DNA of 64,000 nt from positions 496,001-560,000 of the forward strand of contig JAQPZY010001412.1 in NCBI GenBank assembly GCA_029931535.1, in the 5' to 3' direction. A program made the position numbers and the translations under genes. Every line of letters starts with the position of its first letter. Position 1 is the first letter of the stretch. Positions 11,582 through 20,649 of the stretch are shown here, one piece after another. The stretch comes from Margaritifera margaritifera (Eukaryota; Mollusca; Bivalvia; Unionida; Margaritiferidae). A model generated the notes under the pieces. It saw only the letters and a program-made list of their open reading frames with translations, made no database searches and was not told the origin of the DNA.

Positions 11582-12688
11582 CTGTCGAGAAACGAAATTA
11601 ATGTGCTTTCAGAATGAATCCTGGAATACTAGTACTTGATAATAACAAATCATAGAGAGTTTGAGAAAACTCTGACAATGTTCAATATATCTCAACAAAA
11701 TAGTATTTCTTCAGTTACATTTTGAAAATGTATTGCATAGATATAGTAAGAAAGGGGGAAAAGTGGCCTTAATGTATGCCTTTCAATGTTGAATAAATTG
11801 AAACAGGTTGCCGAAGTTAAAAAAAGGTATAATTCGCATTAAATTCAAAATAAAGTTACTCGTTACTCATTACGTGAACCTCTATACCCATCTATGAAAG
11901 TTTAACATGTTGGGGCTACTATATCCATCTGTAAAATTAACATTATGGACTACTATTGCCATCTAAGAAACTTTAATATTGGGGGCTACTATAGCTATCT
12001 ATAGGCATTTAACATGACGGATGTGACTATATATTTATATGGAGATTGCAAAAGATGGAATTATATATCCAGCCATGAGAATTTTAACACTATGGATCTG
12101 ACTTTTTCCTAGTTCAAAAAAGTGGATGTTGTCCATAATTAGGTGTGCATTTGTCCGTCTCTCCATCACGTTCCATGCCATTAGAAGTCCATATCGTCCC
12201 ATCTTCTTCAATTCGCATAGAGGGCCATGCCATCCCATCATATTGAATTCTCATAGAGGGCTATGTCAGCCCATCATGTTCAATTCCCATATAAACCTAC
12301 AGTCACATCCATAATGTTAAAATTCTCTTTTGTGGCTAAACCATCCCAAAATTTTCAATCTCTATTGCAAAATGTAGTCATATCGTCATGTTAAATTCCC
12401 ATAGATGGTTATAGTGACCCCAGTCTTAGAGTTCCTTTGATGGCTATAGTGGCCCCCAATGTTAAACTCCAGTAGATAAATAGTTACTATCAATGTGTAG
12501 AATGCCATGTATTATATGAATAGTTACTATCAAGCTGTAGAATGCCATGTATTATATGAATAGTTACTGTCAATGTATAGAATACCATGTAGTATATGAA
12601 CAGTTGAGATCTTTACTGATATTCTCAATTACCTGTGAACATATTCATGTGTAGAATTACAATCCACACACACATACACACACACACA

Positions 12689-12777
<89 letters not shown>

Positions 12778-15417
12778 AACACACTCACAGACGCACCTTG
12801 TAAGCCAGAACCGCTGCCTCTGTCCATGGCCTTAACATGGGTCCATTCTTGTCTTGATAGATATCAGAGCGAAAGAATTCCAGCATGGAAAGCTGACTCC
12901 ATTTGTTCACCCACCTGTCCCATCCCACCTCACTGTGGTCCTTCATTAGTTCTTCCTTGACTGGTCGGACCGTCTCTCTGTACAAATCCACTGAAATATG
13001 ATAAAGCCAAGCTTACATGTATATTGGAGATATGGTAAATGTTATTTTAAGACAGGTATCTTGTCCCTTCTATATCGACATGGAGGTTTGTGTCTATATT
13101 ACCATTAGACTTACTTCCAGTTATGGATTATTTATGAACAACAATAATGTATTAATTGGTTCTTTAGGAAACCGTAATGTTAACGAGTACCATTTATTCA
13201 CTTATTCAGACAAGTCATATATTGACGCCACACGCCACAAAGGCTGCATTATTTGGACAAACAACCAAGAAAAATAAAAGACCACAAGCAAGCAATTGTT
13301 ACACATCACATAACCGCAAACGATGTTTAGAGGGACGACTCCAACAAAATTGGCACCATGCAGTGGAGTAAATTAGACTATATTAAATTTAAAACAGATG
13401 TTAAGTTTGAAAGACCAACATATACAACAGGCGTACAAAGAGACAAGCGATTAGCATACTCACAGATTCCTGATATTCCTGCCTCCTTCATTTTCGAAGT
13501 AAGGTTTGCATCCCATCCAGGCCAGAAAAAATCCGTCCATTTACCGTTGTCCTTCTCCCAATCTGTGTTCAAAATATCGGTTGAAACAAATAAACTGAGC
13601 AACAAAGCAATCAGTCTAGATTGGCAGGTATATCTGGATGTTATAATTATTTTCATCACCTCGGTTACAATGTCTCAAACTATAATTTTTCGACTCCAAT
13701 GCTAGGTAATACAACACATTTATATATCATATCATTCACCTATCGATCCATGCATCATCGATACATGATTCACCAATACTACTTAAGTATTTAGCTATTT
13801 CTATGTATGTATGTATTGCCACGAAATTGTGTGTACTAAAATACCTTTGTATGATATATGAACAAAAATGTACATGGGTTTCGTTGCCGCGTAAAGCATT
13901 ACCCCGGGGGGGGGGGGGAAGTAAAGTGTCAGCCTTAGCTATTTCAAAATACTGAGTTTGGTTCACTCACTGTTGCACGTAGAAAGTGCCGGTGGTGAGA
14001 AACCCGATTACCTCGAGTTCTCTGGCTGTGGATTTCACCACAATCAGGGTGCTTATAACCCAAATTCTCTGCGTTGTAACAATACAGACGAGTTTTGTCA
14101 GGAAGCTGTCCACTTTACGGATAGCTTGCTGATGGATGATTCTCGTTTAGAAGTCACTCAGAGTTCTTGATATCTGAGTCCATCTCAGAAAGTAGGTGGA
14201 CTCATTTATAAGGGATTCTGGGGAAAAAACTTCAGAACGTACATCGAGCTCTACCCAAGCAAAACAAGTTTCTTTTGACTGTGTATCTGAAAAGATGCAC
14301 ACATATAATCACTTTAGGGAAGCAATCTTCAGCTGTAGAAAATGAAAATGTATTTGTTTCTTCTTCCTATCCGTTCTATGCGATATAATTGTTTTATTCC
14401 ATCATACTTGTTGATGAACCATATATCAATTATACTTGTTTATAAATTTCATACTTTGATCCTACCGTATCGATAGATCCACTTGTCAACCATACTTTTG
14501 TATAATTCCACATATTAATCATATCTGGTGAAAGTTCTATACGCTGATCATATCCGTTCACATACGGGATCATTTGTTTTTATTCGTTGAAATTCCATGC
14601 TTTGATCCATTTCATTTAGGAACGATATGATTTTCTTGCATACATTGTTGAACTTTGTACAGGTCATTTTGTTATATCCACTGTTGCACATTATGCACAT
14701 GAGTAAGGTGTCAGATTCATTCTTTATTCATATGCATTATAAATAAACATCTCATTCACATAATTGTGTTTAGTGTTTTCGGTAGATCCAATTCCACGCG
14801 GCTTCAGTCTTGTATATATATATATGTATGTCCGGTATGTATGTATGTATGTATGTATGTATGTATGTATGTATGTATGTATGTATGTATGTATGTATGT
14901 ATATATGTATGCACGTGTCACCAAATGACAAATCTCCCACCTTTCAAAGTGATTTTCTTTCCAAACAGATACAGAAAACCTTGATGGTTCTTATTCTTGA
15001 ATGGTCGCATTTGGATCTTGAATAGGTTGAGGTAGTGCCACGTCAAGAAGTGGCTAGGGGGGACTCTCATGGCACCACCTACAATTAAATACACAAATAA
15101 TATGTTGTATTTTTCTAAACATAATTTAAATTATCATATATACCACATCTGTCGGTGTAGCTTATTTGGATTGAATAAAATAATATGGATTTAACTATTT
15201 TGTTTTACTTCGTTAGCATTAAATGAATGATTACCCTCCGATATTGGGACATGGAGGTTTTAAAGAAGTCGTTTGCCTCCAGTTCTACTACCTCCAAAAC
15301 GTACTCTTTTTCGTCATCGACAACATGAAATATAACCATCATCGTCGTCATCATCATTATTGCAGGTAGGTATGTTATTCTGCTGCCTCTGTATATGTCT
15401 GTCGGTCTGTCTGTCTG

Positions 15418-15473
<56 letters not shown>

Positions 15474-16513
15474 TTGTGTCCATTTGTATGCATGTTTATT
15501 CATATTAGAAAAAATGTATCTAGTATTATTACCTTCTGCGTGCAAAGATTTTGGAAAGTCACGAACAGTTTTCACCCTACCGCCTGCCCTATTTGCCAAT
15601 TCAATAATAGTAGTCTGAAAAATAAATAGATCAATAGTATAAAAAACAAGTTTTTGTGTTTCCTCCTTGTTGCGTTATTGTGCGAGGTCAGTTAAATTAT
15701 AGGTTTAGATTAATGCAGGAAGGATGGTGCTATTGTTAGCGACATGTTTCGGCTTAGTGACATTATTTTCGGATAATACGTGGGATCACACATGCGAGAA
15801 AATTACTTCAAAGAATCATTTATACGAAGTTATAAACAAGTATATACGTAGTTTGTGTGCCCTGTACATACAAAATATTACATGAAACGTCCAGAAATAT
15901 ATTTCCTTCAAGAATTGAGACCATTATGTTATCGTTTACATGTTAAGGCGGATAAAGACACAATTTCTGAGTGTATTTCATACCTGTAAATTTACGTATT
16001 TACATTAACATTGAACAGCTACAAATGTTTAATAAACTATGAAAATATATAGCCTTTCTCATTTATTATATTTATATCTTCTATTAAGTTAAATAGATTA
16101 TATATATTAAAAAATTAAGGAAATCTGCAGATTAATCGGAAGAATGAAAGAAACTAAACACCAAGGTATACAAAATAACGAGATTTCTTTTTCTTTATTT
16201 CCTTCCTTTTAATGTATTTCTTCATTTATTAACTGCAATACTTAAACGTAAATTACAAAAGCCTGCTAACCGTGTGTCCAGCTTGTTCGAGTTCATAAGC
16301 GGCCACTAAACCGGAAATTCCTGCACCTACAACGATCACGTGTTTTCTTTTTGCTGTCTTTCCATGCTTCTGAGGGTTATAAATTCCTTTCCTAAAATCG
16401 TACACGTACTGGAGACCACCTTGCATAATCTTGTCAAAAAATAATTCTCGATGATTGTCCTCTTGCTGCAGGGATTGAGGTTCTCTATTCAGCTCGCATT
16501 GCCCAGTAGCCAT
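10595..16513 (-). CDS. L-amino-acid oxidase-like flavin amine oxidase, six coding exons
   Basis: Predicted FAD-dependent flavin monoamine oxidase that would deaminate an L-amino acid to the keto acid, ammonia and hydrogen peroxide. Exons: 16513-16271, 15614-15533, 15078-14941, 13562-13464, 12990-12797 and 11581-10595. All introns are GT-AG and the phases join (0,1,1,1,0), giving 1,743 nt or 580 residues. Near residue 60 the dinucleotide-binding '[20 protein letters not shown]' appears, then 'IIEL' (ribose-binding Glu), 'GGRV', 'HAEGGAMRVP', '[11 protein letters not shown]' and the C-terminal FAD contact '[18 protein letters not shown]'. This is the full family domain. The start is the ATG of the first recognised exon, which follows the acceptor 'ctttcag|AAA', so an upstream exon must exist. 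No signal peptide is visible from this start. The tail after 'YAAYKFYKY' is basic and partly duplicated. Copy B is a pseudogene. Substrate is unknown. Confidence 0.9.
11870..12480. repeat. Minisatellite in opposed orientations, intron 5 of the oxidase
   Basis: About six units of roughly 37 bp run forward (11,870-12,100; core 'ccatctatgaaagtttaaca' with 'ggggctactat'). A further set of units (about 12,130-12,480) runs as the reverse complement (core 'tgttaaattcccatagatgg' with 'atagtgacccc'). One unit pair matches almost exactly: 'gagaattttaacactatgga' in the left half and the reverse complement of 'tccataatgttaaaattctc' in the right half. It is absent from intron 5 of copy B. Confidence 0.85.
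12480..12602. repeat. 46-bp tandem repeat, about 2.7 units
   Basis: Three near-identical units contain 'atagttactatcaa' and 'agaatgccatgtattatatga'. It directly follows the opposed minisatellite and belongs to the same intron. Confidence 0.9.
12665..12771. repeat. (CA)n(TA)n microsatellite
   Basis: A CA run (to 12,691) passes into about 40 TA units. It sits some 25 bp past the exon-5 donor, where copy B has a pure CA array. Confidence 0.95.
12797..12990 (-). CDS. Oxidase copy A, exon 5
   Basis: 194 nt after 'atatttcag', donor 'AAG|gtgcgt'. Encodes '[15 protein letters not shown]' and '[11 protein letters not shown]', part of the helical substrate domain. A second GT (gtgagt) lies 9 nt farther on; the first is preferred because copy B keeps only that junction. 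Confidence 0.87.
13017..13460. other. Oxidase intron 4, no other gene
   Basis: Collinear with copy B at about 52,300-52,730. Chance ORFs on both strands cross exon 4 and are not genes. Confidence 0.6.
13464..13562 (-). CDS. Oxidase copy A, exon 4
   Basis: 99 nt after 'tgaacacag', donor 'ATCT|gtgagt'. Encodes '[15 protein letters not shown]'. The phases agree with exons 3 and 5. In copy B the first tryptophan of this stretch is a stop. Confidence 0.85.
13906..13918. repeat. Poly-G tract
   Basis: Thirteen G after 'acccc' inside intron 3. Poly-G of this kind often varies in length and could be a sequencing weak spot. Confidence 0.85.
13930..14820. other. Oxidase intron 3, copy-A-specific sequence
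   Basis: This intron is much longer than in copy B (52,835-53,172). It includes a loosely repeated phrase: 'ttgttgatgaacca', 'tcaaccatac' and 'gttgaaattccatgctttgatcc' variants spaced by 40-60 bp between 14,390 and 14,650. No gene seen. Confidence 0.5.
14835..14900. repeat. (ATGT)n microsatellite
   Basis: About 16 units, ending some 40 bp from the exon-3 donor. Copy B has (ATGT)n plus (TA)n in the same place. Confidence 0.95.
14941..15078 (-). CDS. Oxidase copy A, exon 3
   Basis: 138 nt after 'aattgtag', donor 'AAAG|gtggga'. Begins 'GGAMRVP', the FAD-contact motif of this oxidase family. The same length in copy B. Confidence 0.88.
15422..15472. repeat. (TA)n(GT)n microsatellite
   Basis: About 16 TA then 10 GT units, 60 bp from the exon-2 donor. 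Copy B has a longer TA array at the same place. Confidence 0.95.
15533..15614 (-). CDS. Oxidase copy A, exon 2
   Basis: 82 nt after 'tttttcag' and before 'gtaata'. Encodes the Glu that holds the adenosine ribose and the 'RAGGRVKT' motif, ending 'HAE' plus one base. Copy B has the same exon 12 nt shorter. Confidence 0.88.
16271..16513 (-). CDS. Oxidase copy A, exon 1 (first coding exon seen)
   Basis: 81 codons from ATG at 16513 to donor 'ACG|gttagc', phase 0. Carries the Rossmann GxGxxG fingerprint. The same exon in copy B starts with M-N-T-G-Q versus M-A-T-G-Q here, which supports the start. An acceptor lies 3 nt upstream of the ATG, so the exon continues from an unseen upstream exon that is either untranslated or adds an N-terminus such as a signal peptide. 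Confidence 0.88.
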
Positions 16514-16756
16514 TTTCTGAAAGTATACGTTACTTAAAAAACGATGCGTTTCCCTCCTAAATGCTCCAAACAACACACTATTACTTTCACGAAAGCAAGG
16601 CACTTTCGGAATGATCGAAAGTTAACATTTGCGGCAGTAAATTCTACGATATGCTGTCGAAAACGTTTACGCAATGACTCTCCTTATGATGTAATGCCAT
16701 AGAGAATTACATTTTACGACACAAGTGTATTAATGTTAGGTGGCGCTCTCCAGTTT

Positions 16757-16812
16757 CGTACTTTGCATAGTCGTACTTTGCATAGTACTTTGCATAGTCG
16801 CACTTTGCATAG
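16757..16812. repeat. 16-bp direct repeats upstream of the oxidase
   Basis: Four units of 'cgtactttgcatag' (third lacks 'cg', fourth reads 'cgcactttgcatag'). Copy B has a single unit at about 57,294-57,309. It lies some 240 bp upstream of the first recognised exon, so could be in the promoter or first intron. Confidence 0.85.
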
Positions 16813-17540
16813 GGTTAGAAATTTAAAGAAGAAGAATTACCCAGGGTTTCCTCACTAGCTGTTCTGGCTATTTAAAAAAGACCTTGTATATCTTAGGCAT
16901 TGTTAAAAGAACTTTGAATTCCCTTTATTTTGGTGTATGATTGATTGGTGAAATTTGGGTTATAGAGTATACAGCTTGGTCTTACTTAAGATGTGCACCT
17001 CTCAAAAAACTGCTAGCTCCGCTTAGTCATTTTCACTTCCTGGACTTCAAAGGTAAATATAAAAAAGGAGCCGATAACTTTTTTTACTTTTTAGATATTT
17101 TGTAATTTATTCATAGTACTTTCAGAGGCTGGTATTGTCTGCTCTGGTAAAATTCGTTTCCTATTTTAATAACTCCTGAAAATAGTGCACTTTTGACTAA
17201 TTCAGGCGGATTTTTCGAGTACTTTAGAGCGGTCATTTTGTCTGCCGTGTGCTTAGATCCTGTCCAGTGTCCACAAGTACAATATGTAAAGAAATTTCAG
17301 CCACAGTACATGAAAGTAACATAGAGGTATGCCAACATTGTCTCCATTGTGCATGTTGCAAATGCAAAATACTTCATCTTACATCTGTCAATCTCTCAGA
17401 AGCATATATTATCTGTAGAGCGCCCCCTGAGGAAAAAAAGTCTTGTATTTGAGCACTTGAAGACATTAATCATGGTCCCTGGGGCTCATATGGGATATCT
17501 GAGTTGATATGTGCTATGATATAGGTTTTACTCGGGGTTT

Positions 17541-18307
17541 TTTTTTTTTGCACCTCTGAAAAAAGGCAATGTACAGGGCAATGTTGTTTACTCTACAACT
17601 CTCACAATGTTCAAGTTGACATACACATATGCATTTCACCTACTTGTGTTGACACAAATTGTTATCGCTATTTGAAAGGTCATGTGCTGTCTGAGGCATA
17701 CAGCTTATGAAAGTGACTGCTACTGTGTTCTACGAAGATGAGCTTGAAATAGCACAAATCACACTAACTTTGCCGGCTCTTAAAATTTAGAAATGAATTT
17801 CACAGAGTATGCAGTATTGAACATTGTGTGCAGTATTTGAACATTGTGCAACTTTTTATTTCATTTTATATGATAATGTGCCTTTTTCTGAATAAAATGG
17901 AACATTAATATTTATATTGTAGGCGAAACTACTGTACTTATGCTTAATTTGCCCGTCTGCATACAACAACATACCTTGTGTGAAATATACCTACTCACTG
18001 GGAAGTTTAAAGTCTTAGGATATAGAAATACGATCATCTAAATTTAATACTGCCGAATTCAATAACAAAAATAGGCACACATAGCAAACATTTTACTTTT
18101 TGTTTATTTTCAATAAAAGTAAGGAAGAAATAGTGAAAATGCTACTTCGGAGGCGTTCATATACTGATATATGAAGAATCAGTAAACATTGGTACCTTGT
18201 ATCCTTTGACCCCTGTGACCCTGATGTATTCCACCCCTTTTCAGTTGGAGAATGTATCTGTGAAACTCAGGAATACCTGTGGCAAGTTTCATGTTTCTAT
18301 CTTTTAG
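17541..18307. other. No gene seen; short tandem-repeat-like phrase
   Basis: AT-rich sequence. Around 18,200-18,300 the phrase 'ctttgacccctgtgaccctg' and 'ggcaagtttcatg' resembles the style of the 45.2-45.9 kb tandem repeat family, but only one unit is present. Confidence 0.35.
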
Positions 18308-18435
18308 CACGGTGGTTCCCAAACCCCGGGTCGCGACCCCAATGAAGGTCGCAAGGACCCTCGCGACTGGTACTGCATTTTGGGTCGCAAAAGATGGTAT
18401 TTAGGATCGCGATCAATAAAGTTTGGGAAACACTG
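18308..18435. mobile_element. Short hAT-like element, 128 bp
   Basis: Inverted ends 'ggttcccaaac' and 'gtttgggaaacactg' enclose 'gggtcgcgacccc' and 'gggtcgcaaaagatgg'. This end sequence and core are typical of hAT (Charlie-like) non-autonomous elements in animals. No convincing 8-bp target duplication could be matched. Confidence 0.7.
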
Positions 18436-18439
18436 CTAA

Positions 18440-20050
18440 AATTTAGCAAAACATTGGTTGCCAAAGTGCCGTCGCCGCCGCTACGACCAATACGGCTATG
18501 GCCGCACCATTTTTTCGAAAATAATTAATGAAAAAGTAAATTAGCTGTGTCACTATTTGAGGCTAATGAAACAATAAAAATCTATTTTGTCAGTCGTTTA
18601 TAAAGCTTACTCCTTCCAGGTATTCACACAATTATCACCTGGTTCGTTTATCAAGCATTAAGTTCAAAAGTGCGAAACTGTGGACTGGAACCATAGCAAT
18701 CGCTATAAGATATCTTTTAAGATATGACGTTTCAGAGCTTTTGGATTATTCTAAAGTAATGGTTTGCCTTGCATGACCCAGTGAAGTGGCATTACACAAG
18801 TCATATGTAAAAGTATTAAACGTCATATCGACAAAGTTATGTTTTGGTCACCTGGCCTGGTTCAGTTTTGTTTGCTAAGTAATATAATCAGGATCCATAG
18901 TCATGAACGTTTTGAGCATACGGTTTGAACTGAAACCACAATCAAAATATTCTGAGTTCAAATATTAGAAATAAATGAGACAGTTTGATTAATCTTCCTC
19001 TATATACCATTTTTTTTTAAAAGTATGCATCCTGAAGTAAAGTACACCATTCTGGAAAAAAAGTACGCCATTATGGAAAAGTAAGTTACGATGACCTAAT
19101 ATTTACGCTTGTCAGTAAGTTCAGTATTCGCCTTTTAGATCTATTTATCCCAGATATTTGTCTGTTGTTAAATCTAATAGGTGCATGATGTACAATCTGA
19201 AATGTTCTACACGATTGTACCCCAAATTCTTCCTGTGAAATATTTTTGACACATTGCAAATTCAATGCTAGAGTCAGCATCTGCAAGATTATTGTGTGTG
19301 CTGTCATGGAATTAGGTATATGTAAAGGAATTTTGGGTGTAGGCTTGTGGTGTGTACTTAAAAAGTTTCGATAACAGATACCCTCGTTGGCCGCTTCAGA
19401 ATTATCTTTCCATAATATACCTACTGCTGATTTTAACCCTAAGAAAACTATGGAATACTAATTGTTACAGATACGTATGTGATGACTGGAGTTTACCTGA
19501 TATAGCATGTATCTAATGCGCCATTGCAACCGAATCAGTCCTAGACGATATCTTGTAGTCATATCAGTGTACTTCATGTTAAATTTGTTATTGTGGGTCC
19601 GCCTATTTTCCGCCTATTTGGCGACGAAGAAACGCCTATTAAAAATGCAGTCTAGCCCTGAGTGTTGTGAACAATGTGTGTATTATGGATGTAACATTGT
19701 TCCATGTCTGTTAGAAACTACTGTGTGCATTAAAAAATGGCCGTTTCAATATGCCAAAGTGACACAATTCAGGTTCTTACAATGGAAAATGTTGCACAAT
19801 ATTGATTCTAATAATATTCTAATCCTAAAAATGGAATAGTGTCAAGTGACACCTGTGTATATTATGGTGAACAGAAATCCATATAACATTGTCTGACTTG
19901 CCCACACCCGAAAAATGTATCGTTTTAGAAAAAAAGTAATTTTTTCAACAACAAATATTACAATCAGTAAAATGTGACATTGAATACTGTGATGTTTATT
20001 AATATATCATACTATTCTAACTACATACAGGATATTTGCTTGAAACGAGT
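18440..20050. other. No gene recognised
   Basis: Contains a 110-residue plus-strand ORF (19,507-19,839) with a hydrophobic stretch near its N-terminus, several cysteines and no family I recognise. It has no matching splice sites or neighbour support and may be chance. Confidence 0.35.
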
Positions 20051-20051
20051 G

Positions 20052-20165
20052 AATAACGGATATATTTCATCGAGTGGGTGAAAAACTCAGTATTTTCACG
20101 AGTGGCGAAGCCACGAGTATAAATACTTAAGTTTTTCATCCACGAGATGAAATATATCCGTTATT
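20052..20165. repeat. Hairpin repeat with 55-bp arms
   Basis: The left arm runs from 'aataacggatatatttcatc' to 'cacgagtggc'. The right arm is its reverse complement, ending 'gatgaaatatatccgttatt', with a few mismatches and almost no spacer ('gaa'). It is the left part of a larger composite that ends near 20,640. Confidence 0.9.
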
Positions 20166-20645
20166 GACTCGGAGCAAGTAAATATTCCTTTTATTTTATG
20201 CTCAAGCGTATTGTCTAGCAATTTGTATAACACATTGAAGTAGCTGATTTCTTACTGTCTCCCGTGCGATAATGTCAGCGGTTTACCGTTTACGTTCTTC
20301 TCTGATTTGTTTATATTTGCACATAAAATATCAGTAGTTACCAAATGCTCCTTACCAATTCAAGGAAAAACAGCAGATAAAAAGAAAATGAAAAAATAAA
20401 AGTATTTGTTTATTGCTGGATTTGAACTCGGTTCGTCTAAATGCCAGACAGCCATCTTTACCTTTACGCCACGCAAGTATCTTACAAAACTCTGGATAAT
20501 GTTATTAATGTCTATTGACGGCCAGTGAAAAATTATATTTTTTTCGCACCAGTGAAAAAAAAAGATCTTTTTTCACTACAGTTAAATTTCACAATTATTT
20601 CAACCGGAAAATCCAGTAATTCACTGCCTAGCATAAAATAAAGTT
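20166..20645. mobile_element. Composite MITE/SINE-like repeat with tRNA-like block
   Basis: 'ttattttatgct' near the left end returns inverted as 'agcataaaataaa' at about 20,630-20,643. The minus strand at 20,415-20,477 reads like a tRNA relic: 'tggcgtaaaggtaaagatgg' resembles box A and 'gagttcaaatcc' box B. 'agtgaaaa' motifs occur in opposed orientation around 20,525-20,580. No open reading frame. The element name is unknown to me. Confidence 0.5.
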
Positions 20646-20649
20646 TGTT

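Larger units (their letters stand above)
6718..17540. repeat. Segmental duplication, copy A
   Basis: This block is collinear with 46,319-58,005. Shared landmarks include 'acctaataaa' plus 'atgtatgaaat' (6,773 and 46,363), 'cagtagtcttgaaa' (9,821 and 49,523), all six oxidase exons, their introns, and the upstream 'gagcgg' to 'tctgtagagcgccc' region (17,226-17,424 and 57,724-57,917). Similarity fades just after 'ttttactcggggtt' at about 17,540. Copy A has its own insertions (8,262-9,258 and the intron-5 minisatellites). The orientation of the two copies is the same. Confidence 0.9.

Noticed and set aside
13358..13705. 115-codon plus-strand ORF
   Set aside because: Antisense shadow over oxidase exon 4.
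14724..15025. ORFs with repeated Tyr/Met/Val/Cys
   Set aside because: Translation of the (ATGT)n microsatellite and part of exon 3 in wrong frames.
17249..17452. Conserved small protein shared with 57,746-57,952
   Set aside because: Only the start is shared because of the segmental duplication; indels change the frame and the ends differ.
20415..20477. Functional tRNA gene on the minus strand
   Set aside because: The base before the would-be anticodon is not T and the acceptor stem is not formed, so it is a tRNA-like repeat.
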